The translations under genes and the position numbers were made by a program. The notes beneath the pieces were generated by a model. It did no database searches and was not told where the DNA came from. It saw only the letters and a list, made by a program, of their open reading frames with translations. This document shows, in pieces, positions 1 through 12,467 of a DNA stretch of 64,000 bases. The stretch comes from Chlorella sorokiniana (Eukaryota; Chlorophyta; Trebouxiophyceae; Chlorellales; Chlorellaceae): assembly GCA_025917655.1 (NCBI GenBank), contig CP084618.1, positions 930,001 to 994,000 on the forward strand, read 5' to 3'. Positions within the stretch are counted from its first letter, which is position 1. Each line of letters opens with the position of its first letter.

Positions 1-749
1 CCGCGCCTCCGCCACCTGGGCCTCGGGCGGCGGCGGCGCCAGCAGGCTGCCGCGCAGCGAGCGGTGCAGGTCTGCCACCCCCAGGTGCTCTGCCATGGCG
101 TCTGCGCAGGCAGGAGAGCGGGTGCAGAGGCAGGGGGGGGATGGAGCCCTGCGTGTGCTCGCCCGGGAGAGGGTGTTCGTCGTGATGCATGCACGTCGGT
201 GCAGGCAGCGCGGAGACCCGCCTGCGGCGTCGGGACACTGGAACGTGCGGCTGGCTGCCAGCAGCTCCAGCAGGAGGGGCCGCCGCTCCGCGGCGGCAGC
301 CGCCTCTGCCGCCGCCGCCGCCGAGTCCGCGGCCGTGAGCGCGGGCGGCCCGCCCGCGCCCCACCCGCGCTGCTGCTGCAGCGAGCGCCGCAGCAGCTGC
401 TGCCGGTGCTGCTCCAGCTCCTGGTCGTGCTGCTGCCGCACGTAGTCTGCCAGGCGCTCGCGGGAGGGCAGGTTTGACGGAAACGGCCAGCCGCGGTCGG
501 GCGGCGGCGGCAGAGGCGATGCCGCCGCCGTGCCACTGGCCTCAGCTGCTGCGTCCAAGGATACACCCTGCATGATGACCTCACCCCTTGCAACTGTAAG
601 CTGGCAGGTGGGGATGGGTGGACAAGACCAGGGCCGTGAACCGGCAGTGAACGGCAGCGGCGGCAGAGGGGGCGGCTCACCGCCCGGCTCAACAGCTCGG
701 CACGTCGCTCTTGGGGCATAGCCAGGATGCGTTGCTGTATTTCTTCCAT
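1..749 (-). CDS. Unrecognised protein, 5' part (gene runs off the window start)
   Basis: Three exons are inferred on the minus strand: 749-681, 567-222 and 101-1, the last running off the window. The proposed start codon at 749 opens a short helix beginning MEEIQQRILAMPQERRAELL. Exon 2 gives a proline-rich patch, then a Gln/Arg/Glu-rich probable coiled coil (about residues 60-90), then an Ala/Glu-rich stretch ending in LLLELLAASRTFQCPDAA. The donor at 680 is GT; the donor at 221 reads CAG|GCGGGT, a GC donor, which gives the only frame continuing into exon 3. I do not recognise the family, and the proline, Gln and Ala bias makes similarity hard to judge. A farther upstream start, between 750 and 1300, cannot be excluded. 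It is divergent from the gene at 1544. The existence of coding exons is fairly secure because frames and splice phases agree. Confidence 0.5.
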   Translation of the reverse strand, partial: MEEIQQRILAMPQERRAELLSRAVSRPLCRRCRSLPVHGPGLVHPSPPASLQLQGVRSSCRVYPWTQQLRPVARRRHRLCRRRPTAAGRFRQTCPPASAWQTTCGSSTTRSWSSTGSSCCGARCSSSAGGARAGRPRSRPRTRRRRRQRRLPPRSGGPSCWSCWQPAARSSVPTPQAGLRAACTDVHASRRTPSPGRAHAGLHPPPASAPALLPAQTPWQSTWGWQTCTARCAAACWRRRRPRPRWRRR

Positions 750-1543
750 GTCCGGCAACGTCTCCTCCGCGCGCGATCAAAACCCCATGCTGGAGCGCAC
801 TTGTCGCCCAAACGTCGTATCAGGCGATGGCGATGCTTTCGATCAGCACGGCATCTGCCCGAGCAGGCGTCCCTGGCTCTTCCCTTCAGGCCTCCTTTCC
901 TCTGACTGGGCGGCGGCAGCCTGGCAACAGCAGATGAGAGCTGGTCTGGCCTGTTGCATGACACCAGGGATTGCTGTTGTCTTAATCTCGAGATTTCTAT
1001 CAATAAATGGAGGCTGGAAGTATGGAGAGCTGTGGACAAACTGCCAAAGACACTCCTGCAGAAGCGTGCCAATTGCCGTCAAGTGTTGCTGCACAGGGCA
1101 CGCAGACAGCAGGGCATCACATTCTGACAGCTGGGTGCAGTAGCCCTCACCGTCTTCCCCATGTGCGACACACTGCCTTTCAGCTTCAAAACGCCCGAGG
1201 AAAAAGCGCCCGGGTGGCGGCGGCGACGGCAGCGTTACCGCCGGGGCCTGGGGCCTCACTGGCCAGGCCTCAGCAATCGAGAGCGTTGAAACCTGCATAT
1301 TATGCATTGAAAGAGACGATTGCAGGCAATGGAGAGGCAGCTTCGTGCCAGCGCAATGCGTTCACGAAGCTCTCATGAGACGAGGGGACTCGGCTCGGCC
1401 CGGCTCCTGCTATCACTGCTGTTTTGTTTATTCCGTAGCCGCTGCTTCTCTGCAGCTCGCAGGCTACTCCTGCAGACAGAAGCCTGGGCCCCGGTCCACT
1501 GCTGCCTGCCCTCCTTCTCTCGCAGCCGGCACGCCCAGGCACC
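750..1543. other. Divergent intergenic region
   Basis: This lies between the minus-strand gene starting at 749 and the plus-strand gene starting at 1544, so it should hold both 5' UTRs and promoters. Base composition falls toward 50-60% GC around 960-1120, which is typical of algal upstream sequence. I see no clear TATA box and no conserved reading frame. Confidence 0.4.
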
Positions 1544-4500
1544 ATGCGGGTGCATGCCGGAGCGATGTTGATGGCCATAGTAGCGCTCCTGGTGGCTCCG
1601 CAGGGCTGTGTGGCCCCCATGCCCCCGAAGCCCACATTCCTGGTGCCCAAGTCTTTCACCACGCACCCCATGCGCTGCGCATCTACTAGCCCGCTCTACG
1701 TCAGGCATGTAGCTCCAGTTCCGCCGGCGAGCCAGTCGCAGCCCTGGCTTGCTGACTTGCGGCGGCACCGTCTGCACACGCCCTTACGTCGTGTGCCTGT
1801 GGCCACCCATCTTGCACTCCCCCCGCCTCGGCTGTGCTCATGATGCCGCTGCCCTTGTGTCTGCTGCCAAGAGCCAATGCTTGGCACCTGCTGAGCCACC
1901 ATGCGCCCCAGAGGGCCCGAGGCGACGGCGCGCCCGCCAGCTTCCGCCGTTGCTGCTGCCACCATGTGACCCATCCGCCGCCGCCGCCCGCCGCCTGCAG
2001 CTACGAGTGGTGGTGGGAGGACGAGGACTTCGAACGCGTCACGCAGCCGCTGGGGCACGCCGTGCAGCGGGGCTGCGTACCGTACAACCAGATCATCCCG
2101 CGAGTGGGCAGCTACGTCATGGAGACCATGGATGTGAGCGGCGGCGGCCAGCTGGCACCCCTCCACAGGCCGCCACGCCCGCGGGCACAAGAGAATCTTC
2201 CGTGCCCCTGCCTCCTGCCCTGCCCTCAGCAAAGGGCGGGCGGCCATGGCTGCGGCCGCCCTTCCCACACCAAACGCGGCCGCCCGGCTGACAGCCCTGC
2301 CCACCACCCACCCGGCTCGCCGCCGCCCCGGTCCCCCGGCCTGCCTGCCCGCAGCACCAGAGCCCCGCGGTGTTCCGGGACCTCCAGATCCGAATGTGGC
2401 GCCCGGGGTTCAAGCAAATCTCCGGCATCCAGCCGCTGCCAGCCTGCAACCGGCCGACGCTGATGGACCCGGGTGGGTGGCCGTTGCCAGCCTGCTGCAC
2501 CCTCTGCCTCAGCACGAGACTCTGATGTGGGCAGCGGCCGGCAGGGCTCTGCGGCGCGGCCCACTGCACGGCGGCAATGCAGCTGGAAAGTTCCTGTTGG
2601 CGAGGTGTGCAGCTTGCGGCAGCGCTGGCGGGCTCGGGCTTGGGGGGGCCTCCTGCCAGCAGCCCTCCGAGGGAGTACCCACTCCCTACGCTCTCTGCCC
2701 CAACCGCCGCCCTTTGCACCCTCAAACCTCCCCGCCATGCCCCCGTGCCCCCCCGGTCCAGGCCTGTACTACGGTCCCGTGGGCTGCAAGTACGATCAGT
2801 ACCGCTCCTCGCTGACACCACGACTGTGAGCACCGCTCGCCCGCCCGCCCCCTTCCCACCCCCCTTTTGCGCCACGCTTCTCATGAAAAGTGACGCGCCC
2901 CTCCCCCACCCACCCACCCACCCCCGGCCCCTTGCCCTCGGTGGGGGCTCTACATCGCTGGTGGCGCCGCGCCCTTGGTCTCCCCACCTAGCCGCTCACT
3001 CCTCCACTCCCCCTCCCCGGCCCCCACCCACCGCCACCTCGTGCAGCTGCTCAATGGGCCAGGGCACCGTGGCCAAGACCTACTCCCTCGTCTCCACCGA
3101 CCCCTCAGCCACCCGCATCGACTGCCGCTGGCGGGACGCCGTTCCCTACGACGCCGCAGCGGTGCCCGCCTCGGGCAACGTCATGTTTGAGGTGCAAAAG
3201 GGGGGGCTAGGCTCCATGCTCACACGCTGGGCAAGTTTTGTTGAGTGTGTGTGGTAGGAAGGGGGGTAAAGTCGCTACACCAACCCACTGGGCGTGGATT
3301 GCAGCAGCGCCCGCCTGGGCAGCAACCTCAAGTTGACCCACCGTGATGATTGTGCCCCCCGCGCGCCTCCCTCCACAGCTGATGACCAACCACTTCTTCT
3401 ATCCAGACACGTATGTTCAGCCCTGGTTCGGGAAGCAGCGGTTGGCGCGCTTGGACAACCGCGTGATGCAGGTGGGGGGGGCCTCCAGGGCGGACTGGTG
3501 GGCGGCGGCGGCGGAACGGCGAAACACGCGGGCAGATTTGGGGGCGGGGCGCGGCGTCGGGGGCAGGGGGTTGCTTGCCCTTGCCCGCCACGCGCGCGCG
3601 CCCCCTCCGGTCTCCTCTCGAGGGCGCTCTCAAGCTCTCCCCTCTCCCGCTGCCTGAGTGGCCCCCATCTCCCGCCCCCAAAATTCCACCCAACCCCCAA
3701 CCACCCACACACGCACACCGCCCCACGCCCTCCCTGCAGGTGCTGGGCTCTGTCCCGATGGCCATGCCTGACCGCACCGGCGCCCCCTGTGTTAAGCCCT
3801 ACTGCAACTGGCACGACTTCAACGCCCACACCCTGGAGGTGAAGACGTGGACCGACGACACGCAGTTCAGCGTGGTGAGAGCGACAGGAGGGCAGGCGGC
3901 AGCGTAGAGAGAGAGAGGGAGCGGGGGTTGCAGAGGGGGCGGGGGGGGCGCGCGGTAATCAGCGCGGGGGGCAGTCAGCACACGGGGGCGGCGGGCAGCA
4001 GTAGGGGGCGTCAGCGTGGCGCCAGCTGCGGCGGCGGCGTTGGGCGGCGGATGCCGGGCACGGGTTGCAGTTGGTGGGAGTCGCAGGCCGGGAGGTTGCA
4101 AGCGGAGGAGAGACACAGAGACTAGCACGTCTGGACGCCTGCCTGCCGTGCCTGGCTCAGTCATCTCAGTCCTGCTGTGCCCTGCTGAGTCAGGGCAGCC
4201 GCACCATACCGCCGCTGACGCATGAAGCCTCGCCCTAAGCACGTGTGCCATCATCCACGCCCGCCGCCCTCCCGTCTCGCCGCCGCCGCAGGTCCAGCTG
4301 ACCCCGTGTTTTGATCCCGGTGGGGGCTGTACCGCACCACCATCAAGACGTCCCGCATCGTGGAGCCGCCGCCGGTTGGGGCCAGGTACCCAGGCTACCC
4401 TGTGAAGCGCCACATCGTCACCTTTGATGTGAGCGGGACAGCTTGTCATGCACCTCGTCGTGTGTTTGTGTGTGTTTGAAAGCGCGTGTGGGTTGGCCGA

Positions 4501-6277
4501 GCCTGTGCAAAGGACAGCTGCTTGGGCTGGGGATCAGAGCGGCGACGCAAGGGCCAAGCGAGGAGGGGCCGCCATTCGCAGCGAGGCCAAGGCGCCTTTT
4601 AAACCCCCACCCCACCCCGCCGTGCACCCAGCCCTCGCGGCCCGCCTGCGCCTGCCACCGACCGGTGCCGCTGCCGTACCGCTGCCGTACCGCAGGACGA
4701 CTTCCGCGCGGGCAAGAGCGGCGCCGTGGCCGTCAACGCCACCGGTTTCCTGTACGACGACCTGGTGGTGTTCAACGTGTCACGCCTGCTGGCGCCAGGC
4801 TGGCACAAGATGACGGTGCAGGCCAAGACGGGCAACACGGAGCACAAGGGCGTGCAGACGGGTGCGCCCCCTCGCCTCCCCTCTGCGTCTTTGACTCGTT
4901 CGAACGAAGCATTCGTGGTTGACGTGTTCTGTGTCTTGCAGCGCATCTGTGCTGCGCTGTCGCCGCCTCGGGCTGGCTGCCGCGTCTCGGTCATGCGTTG
5001 GCTGCTGGCTGGCACGCCCGCTGTGTGATGATGGCGTCCTGCCCCAATCACCCATCCACACCCGGTGCCCCTGCAGCCTCGCTTTCCACTTACATCGAGG
5101 TGGCCCCGCCCTGCCCTCCGACCTCCGCCACCCCTTTCTTCACACACGCGCTCACGGTGGGTGCCGCTGCGCCGCAGGCTGCGTCGTTCGGCGCCCCTGT
5201 TGCCAGCACCCGTGCTGCTGGCCGCTCGCCTTGACCCACCCCAGCTGCTGCTTGCACGCTGAGCACTCCTCTGCCAGCCGCTTCCCTGCGGCTCAACCGC
5301 TGCAGTGATGCACGGCTCAATCGTGTCTCTGCGTGCTGCGTCGCTGCCACTCAGACCCAGGCTCAGTGCTTAGGGTTCAGGCTCAGACTCAGGCTCAGGC
5401 TCACACTCGTGTCTCTGCTTGCTGCGTCGTCGCAGGAGGGCGTGGGCGCTGATGCTGCGTGAGGGCAGGCTGATCGTGCGCTCTGGAGAGGACGATTACC
5501 AGACGCTGGTCAACTCCGTGCCCACCCAGTCCCTCACCTACTACAAGCTGTCGTTCGACCTGTCGTGGCTGTCGCCGCGGACGGTGGTGCGCACCGCGCG
5601 GCTGCTGCTGCTGCTGAGCAAGCCGCTGCCCACGACGGCGGCCTACACGGGGGCGGCGTCAAGCTGGAGGTATGGGACGGCTCGAAGCCCCTCAAGTCCC
5701 TCTGCTCCGCCGCCTGCCCCACCGGCACCAACGGCAAGACCTGCTTCCTGTGCCCACCCAACAAGGCGGCCCTGCCGGCAACCGTCCCCTGCGCCCAGCC
5801 GGGCTGCGCGGGCACCCGGGTGAGCCCCCGCCCCCGGCGCCGCTGAGCTGCTCCGCCGCGCCGGGCCAAATGGCGCCCATGCTTGCCCTGTACCGCCGCC
5901 CCCGTCATGGCGCCCGCACCGTGCCTCCTCGCCTTCCGCGCCCGCCCTCCCGTCTGTACACCCTGCCCGCTCGCCCTCAAGCCCCCGCCCGTACACCAGA
6001 AGCACCGCACACCCGCCGCACTCGAGCCCCCGAGCTGCGCCGCGGTTGCTCCAGGCGGTACCGATTCATGTGCCGCGGTACCGCCTCAACCCCCCCCGCC
6101 GCAGGTGGGCTGGTCCACCTTCCGCCCCGGCGTGAACGACACCACCTACCTGGACATCTCGCTGGACGCCGCCTTTGTGGGGCGCTACGCCGGCTCCGCC
6201 ACCCCCTGCCCCTGGCCCTCACCATCCCCCGCTTCCGCACCGGCTTCATCGACGGCGCGGCGTTCCGGGCACAGTAG
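1544..6277 (+). CDS. Unrecognised secreted protein, possible DNRLRE-like C-terminus
   Basis: Eleven exons are inferred: 1544-1704, 2001-2133, 2355-2472, 2762-2825, 3047-3192, 3379-3471, 3740-3874, 4292-4428, 4695-4861, 5435-5819 and 6105-6277, giving about 590 residues. The N-terminus (ATG at 1544, or more likely 1565) reads MLMAIVALLVAPQGCVA, a good signal peptide, so the product is probably secreted or cell-surface. The body is Trp/Tyr/Asp-rich, with scattered Cys and a Cys cluster in exon 10. The end, with a run like LDISLDAAFVGRYAG followed by IDGAAFRAQ and stop, resembles the closing strands of DNRLRE-type beta domains; this is a weak inference. The first intron needs a GC donor at 1705. 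Apparent one-base losses occur in exon 8 (about 4320), at the start of exon 10, near 5650 and near 6205, each in a short G or C run. A TGTAA signal at 6869 suits its 3' end. I do not know its function. Confidence 0.6.
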
Positions 6278-7198
6278 GGCCCTCTGCGCCCTTCCTGCTC
6301 CTCACAGCCTCCTGCACCGCCACCAGGGGCTGACGCCCGCGGACCTCCGCCCCGGCTGCGCCGCGCTGCGCCGTGCATGGCATAGCATGGCGTAGCATGG
6401 CTGCGCCCGCAGCTGGCTGCCCCCGCCTGGTCCGCCGCCGAGCGGTCGGGAGCCCCAGCAGGGGCCGACATCGCGAGTGGTTTGCAGGGGGCCTGCCGGC
6501 GCCCGTACACCCTGCGCTTGCCGCGGCAGGCTGGGCCGGCGCGTCCCGAAGCAAAGCGGGCGCGTCCTGCCCAACAAACGTATGCAAGGCCTGTACCTTG
6601 CCCCCAACACCCCAACATGCTGTGCTAATGCACCTTTTTGTTTAGTTTGTACCCCCCTTCGCACCGTTCTACAACCCTGCTTTTCCACACGACCGCACGA
6701 GCCCGCTACCCTCTCCCCCCGCCCGGTGTGCCTGCGCCTGCCGCCATCAACACCCCAGAGCTCCCGCCGTCATCTCTTCAAACCTAACTTACTTGCGACC
6801 ACACAGCCCCGCTCCTCGCCTGCCTCCTTTCATCAGTACCCTTCTACATCTGCGTTCCTTCCTACAAGTGTAATGTTGCATTGTCTGTCGCTGCACCGCG
6901 ACGCAGCACGAAGATAAGTGTGAAGGGAAGCGGGGCAAGGGAGCAGGCAGAGGCGGCAGCGCCCGGATAAAGGAAGCAGGCAGCGGGAGAGAGCAGGAAG
7001 AAAGGGTGACAGTCGCACCGAGCAGGAGGGGGGCATGCAGCGATTCTCGTGGGGCGCCGGCGGCCGCGCAGCCAGCTGCTGCCGCGGCTGGCCTGGGCGC
7101 AGCGAGGGCCGAGGCGAGGGGGCAGGAGGCAATCCTGAGGAAGAGCTGCGGAGGGATGAGCCGTCGCTGCAGGGCCCTGCACCGATCAGCACAGGGCA
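6278..7198. other. Convergent intergenic region with 3' UTRs
   Basis: This stretch separates the stop codons of the plus-strand secreted-protein gene and the minus-strand PEAMT gene. It holds no frame with protein similarity that I can recognise. Imperfect repeats of GCATGG(C/T) occur near 6375-6405. GC content drops around 6600-6900, as expected for 3' UTR sequence. Confidence 0.4.
6869..6873 (+). terminator. TGTAA polyadenylation signal
   Basis: TGTAA is the usual polyadenylation signal of chlorophyte green algae. This copy is in the right orientation for the secreted-protein gene and lies about 590 bases past its stop. That would be a long but normal algal 3' UTR. No transcript evidence is available here. 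Confidence 0.45.
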
Positions 7199-10100
7199 TC
7201 AGGCGAGGGCGGCGACGCCGTCTGCTGCCGGCTCTGGCGCGTGGAAGTCGCGGCCGTCGCGCGGCTTGAAGGCGCGGAACACGCCCCATTGCATCTCCCC
7301 AGCCGCAACCCGCGCCAGCTTGAACCGCCAGCTGCCCGCGACCTGCGCGGAAGGCCGAGGGGCGGGGTCGGTGGGGCAGCCGAACCGGCGGCGGCGCGCT
7401 GCCAGCATGCGCAGCGCCCTCGCACCGACTTAGTGCACAGGATCTGCCGGTTACTGGCTGCAACTGAGGAGGGGAGGCTCCTCCAAGTCCCCAACTTCCG
7501 GTCGCCGCCGGCCCCATGTCTCTGCTATTGTCTCAGAACACCAACAGCCCCCCAACGGGCACAGCGCCATGCCACACACATGCCACACACAGCACCATCC
7601 CTTCCGCCGCCTGCACAGCAAGCCCCGGCCCAGCCCACCTCCTCATAGTCCTTCTCGCTGAACTGCTCCACCCAGCCCTGCTTGTCGGCCTCCGCCGCCG
7701 CAAGCTCGCGCTCCAGGTGTCCGCGGAACTGCGACGGGTGCATACATAAATGACTTTGTTAACATTAAAGCGAACAGTAAAGAACATGTTGTTCTTGTTG
7801 AAGTGATCGTAACTCTTACTGTTTCGTAAAAAAAAAAAAACACACGTGGGCCAGGGGGCTGGTTGCAGATTGCGGAGAAACAAAGGACAAGCTTTGGCCC
7901 CACCTGCTCGGTGCGGTCCATGGCCGCCACAGCATCAAAGCCTGCCTCCCGCAGCAGCTCGCCGTAGTCCTGCGCAGGGGAGATGCAGGTGGGGGGGGGG
8001 GGAGAGGTGAGAGGCGGGGAAGCAGGGAAGCAGCCCCAAACAGCCCAGCCGGTCGGTCGCCTGCCAACGAGGGCCAGCGGCGGGTGCCGCAACGGGAGAG
8101 GGATTCATTTTTTGGGGGTGGAGGCGCTGCTGGCAACCTCAGCCTGGCCCCCTCCCACGCCCCGTCCAACCCCTGGGCGGCAGGCCAGGGCCGGAGGCGG
8201 GGCAGGAGAAGAGCCAGAGACAGAGCCGGGTCAGAGCAGGCTGCATGGGGCAGCCACCAGCCCGGGCGGTATCTTATGTCCAACACCCAACAGTCCCACT
8301 CCACCCGCACCTGGAGGTGACCGCCCCACCCACATGCACCGCCACAGACCCGCAGAGCCACACCCCTCGCACCTCCAGCGTCAGCAGGCTGTACCCCGCT
8401 GCTCGATGTAGGCGGCAAACTCGGGGGTGGGGTGCCCTCTGCGCGCGGGAGGGAGCGGAAGGGAGGCGGGCATGCGCGCCGTCAGCCGGGGGCCCAGCAC
8501 AGCAGCCGATTCGATCAGACACCAGTGACGGCGGCAGCTTGAGGCGGGCAGGCGCGTGGGCAGGGAGGGCGCACGCAGGCAGGGGGTGTGGGGGGGCGTG
8601 GGGGGGAGAGGGAGGGGGGGGGCAGCCAGCCTCACCAGCTTTGCAGTAATCGGTGATCAGCAGGCGCCCGCCGGGCCGCATCACATTGAAGAGCCTGAAG
8701 AAGGGGGCGGACGTGGGCGGGTGGGTGGGTGGGGTGGGGAGGGGGCCAACAGCGTGGCTCAGCAGGCATGCAGGCGCAGCTGCTGGCGGGCTGGTGAGAC
8801 TGGGGGCGCGACGCGATGCTGCACGAGGAAGAGAGCGGTGCTGCCCACCGCCGGAAGAGCGTGGCCTTGTCGGCGATGTGCAGCAGAGTGTCACGTGAGA
8901 CGACGACGTCAAAGGAAGCCTCCGGGAAGTCGCGCTTGCAGCAGTCCGACACCTCGAACGACACCTGCGGTACCGGCGGTGGCGGGCGGCATGGGCGGGG
9001 ATCGCGGAGGGGCTTCAGTGGACAGCACACCAAGGGGGCAGGCGAGCCCAGCGGTCAGGCAGGCATCAGGCAGGGCAGTGCGGGGCAGGGGCGTGGGGCG
9101 CTCAAGAGCGAGGCGGCGTGCGTGCCTTGTCGCCGTTGCCTGCCGCGGCTGCCCGCTCGAGAGCGGTGAGGATCATGTTGACTGCGGAGCGCAAGGGGGT
9201 TGGGTGTTTGGGTGGGGAGAAAGGGGGCCAGAGGGGGAGCATACAGAGTTGCGGCCAACGCGTGGCAGGGCCAGAAAGGGGGCAGAGCTGCCTAAAGCGG
9301 GGCGCAGTGGTCCATATGCATCAATCTGTTCCTCGTTGCCTGGGCTGTCGGTGCGCTGGGCGCCCAACGGCGGCAGGGCCAGCAACCGACCGGCCCCGGC
9401 AGCACTGCTGGGGCGAGCCGCGGTGCTGCGGTACGCTTGTACTGCAGCGGTACCGCACGCACCTGACAGATCTATGCCGTACACGTAGCAGCCGTAGGTG
9501 CGGGCTATGTAGTGCGCGCCGCCTGCAGGGGGTAGAGAGGAGGCCCGCTCAAAGTTGGCAGGGTGAAGGGTGCTGGGCAGCAACTATGGCCGCCGGCTCG
9601 GCAGCAGCTGCAGCAGTGCCGGGGTGAGCAGCACAGCGTGCGGGCGGTGGCCAATCTGCCCCACACGCCCAGTAGCCTTCCCCCTCACCACATGCACACA
9701 CAACAGTCAGCAGTGAAGCACCCAGCAGCTGCTGGCAGCAGAAGAGGGAGCGCTGAGATGCGGCGGCAGTAGAGCTCACCGCACAGGCCGCATCCGATAT
9801 CGAGCACCTGCTCGTCGGGCTGCAGGTTGAGCAGGCGGCAGAAGTCCTGCGGGCATACGGGGCTCAGCAGGCTCAGCTGGTAGGGCAGGCAGGCTCACCA
9901 GGCTCAGTAGGCTCAACAGGCCCTTGCTCAAGCCTGAGGAGAGCCTGGGCCCATTTGCACAGCGATACCGGAAACCTCGTGCCGGGAGGACGGAAACAGG
10001 GCACACCTGCACATTTTCCACCGGCACCGCCCCACACATTCATTGCAGCCAGCACTGCCACACTGCAGCGCCCACCTTATGCGCCTCCAGGCCGCCAGGC

Positions 10101-12467
10101 GAGACGAACCCGGTGCCAAACACGCGCTCGTACCGCGCTATGCCTGCAGTACCCGGGGGGCCAGGGCACCTTGCTCTCAAGACTCCCAGCTGCCGCCTCG
10201 CTCACATGCGGGGGCCAGGCCAAGCCCTTGCAATGCCGCGGCGCCCGCAGCAGCACCATGTCGTTGTCCAGTGTCAGCAGTACGACTCACTGGCGCTGTG
10301 GTACTGCTGGCTGTCCAGGAAGTGCCGCTGGCTGGCCGCCGTCGCCGCGTCGCTGACGACCTGTCGGGAGGGCAGGCGGGCGAGGGTGCGGGTGCGCTTG
10401 GAGGGGGTGTGGGTGCGCTTGAGGGGGGCTCTGCGGCATGAGTCCTGCTCAACGCCAGAGCAGAGAGCACAGCTGTGTGCCCTCCATGGCAGCAGCCGGC
10501 TCTGGGCTCCAAGAGCCAAGGCGGACGCAGCGCAGCAGTGCTTGCAGGCCACAGCCTCCCTCCTCCTTGCACCATCCTGCCTGCGCCACAGGCAGCCACC
10601 CTCACCCCAAGCCCCCCGGGCCCCACGCGCGCGAGCGCGCGCCCCCCCCCCCCCCAGCCCGCTCACCTTCCTCCACTTCCACACCACCTGGTTCTGGTTC
10701 TGCTTCACCCGCACGTACGTGTCCACGCTCTTGCAAAGCACCAGCTCGAAGTGGGCCACGCGGCCGTCTGGCTGCGCTCGGTCGAAAAACAGAGGGCAGG
10801 AGGAAGTCGGAGCGCTGTCGGCGGCAGGGGGAACCGGGGGCGCAGGCGCTGAGACGGGCAAGCAAGCAACGCTCGGGGCCTCCCCCGGAGCCGCGGCACG
10901 CACCAGCACTTGCTGCACGTTGTCGAATATTTTGAAGTACTCCCGCGGGTTCCTGCGGCATGGAAGCGGTACGCAAGAGATATGGGAGCGCCGTTCAAGC
11001 CTCCGCCTGACGTCCTTTCGCCCTTTACCTGCCCCCCCCCAACAACAACAAAAAGACCTACCCTCCAAACACAAAGCCCCGCCGCAGGGCAGCAGGGGGT
11101 AAGGAGCCCCCACCCCCACCCCCACCCCCACCCCCACAGCCCACACACCGGTAGTGCGTGGGGTTGTTCTTGCGCGCCTTGTCCCCCGACTGCCGGAAGC
11201 ACGACTCTCGGAAGAAGACAAAGCCGCCGTCCTTCACCCAGCGCAGCATGTTGGCCGCGAGCCGCGCCACCTCAGCGTCCCCCAGGTACATGAGCAGCCA
11301 GTTGCTGCGGCACAGGGGGTCCCAAGAGGGTAGGGAGTAAGGAATGCAGCAGGGAAGGACCGCAGAATCTGCTGGGTGCTGCGGTTGCGGCAGGCACCGG
11401 GCGGCCAGTTCGATGAGAAAGCAGTAGGTGGGCCGATGCGCGACACCAAAGCCCCACAATGCACGCACATTTTTCGCAAAGCAGGGCGAGACAGGACCCA
11501 GATATGCCTTGAGCACATGGCACGGGTAACATTCTGGGTTGAGCGCATGATGATGCCCCAGCCCCAGCACACGACACCGGCCCCCCGTGCGGCCCCCCGG
11601 GTCCCCCGCACTATATCACCAGCACACAGACACACCTGAACGCCAGGTCGCAGCTGTCGTCTGGCAGGGAGAGCTCCATTGCATCGCCGCACCTGCATGT
11701 AAGGGCCCGTAACGTGGGTGCTGTGGCGGCGGCGAGGAAGGTGCGGCGCCAAGGCTGCGTAGGTAGCCCGTTGGCGCGCAACAGGCGCGAAGCAGGGGTG
11801 CGCTGGCCAGCGGTTGCGCTTCGAGATGAGATGAGGAGCCTCCAAGAGGGCGGTCCCCAGCCGACCGCATGATTAGCTACAAGCCGCTGAGCACCAGGCT
11901 GCTAACCGCGGGGGTGGGGGGGGGGCCAGCCGCCCGCACCTGAAGTCGACATTGCCCAGGTGGCCGTTGCTGGCCCTGTTCTGCTCAATCAAGTTTTCCA
12001 TGAAGTCTAGGGCCACCACACTCTTGGCCTTGCTGGCCAGCGGGCCCGTGAACCTGCAGCGGGGAAGCAGCACCGCAGCTGGGCTATAGGTGGCAGCGGC
12101 GGCCGCGATAGCGCGGTTGCCGGCCGGTGTGCAGACCCTGCAAGTCGCACCTGCCAATACCGGCGCCCAGCTCCACCACCCGCAGGCCATCCACGGCGCC
12201 AAGCAGCTTGAGAACCTGCGGCCCAGCCCATAAGCAGCCAGTTGGGGGGGGGGCAGCAATGCGGGCCACATGCGGGTTGCGATGGGGCCACGGGGGCCGC
12301 GATCTCTTGCGATCAGTGCTCCGGGGCTCCACACAGCCCACCTCTGGCCTCTCCAGCTTGTCAATGTCTGCCGCTTTGGAGTCCAGCATCATCGCTTCCA
12401 CGGTTGCATTCTCGCTATGCTCCTTCCAGTAGGCCTTCTGGGCCTGCCGCTCGGCATCGGTCGTCAT
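7199..12467 (-). CDS. PEAMT: Phosphoethanolamine N-methyltransferase, two-domain plant type
   Basis: The enzyme methylates phosphoethanolamine three times with S-adenosylmethionine to give phosphocholine, the precursor of phosphatidylcholine. There are eighteen exons: 12467-12342, 12215-12151, 12053-11940, 11692-11636, 11304-11149, 10953-10904, 10771-10667, 10360-10291, 10143-10076, 9846-9780, 9522-9463, 9181-9126, 8964-8849, 8694-8636, 8436-8373, 7969-7904, 7728-7639 and 7342-7199. The order matches plant PEAMT from end to end: [20 protein letters not shown], first SAM motif [45 protein letters not shown], second SAM motif [22 protein letters not shown] and LITDYC. The start at 12467 fits the family; an in-frame ATG at 12653 would add about 62 residues. 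The intron after 9126 has a GC donor. One base is missing near 8400, where CGGGGTAC should encode Arg-Gly-Tyr. Identification is very secure. Confidence 0.95.
9861..9920. repeat. Tandem CAGGCTCA-type repeat in PEAMT intron 9
   Basis: Six or so copies of an 8-10 base CAGGCTCA unit lie in the intron upstream (on the minus strand) of the exon starting at 9846. A similar CAGGCTCA array occurs at 5350-5402 in the secreted-protein gene. Confidence 0.65.

Noticed and set aside
5345-5405. TTAGGG-like telomeric sequence
   Set aside because: Only one TTAGGG-like unit occurs, within CAGGCTCA tandem repeats in an intron; there is no array.
10274-11221. Open frame of 315 codons on the minus strand as a separate gene
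   Set aside because: It contains genuine PEAMT exons 5-8 in places but reads through their introns, so it is part of PEAMT and not another gene.
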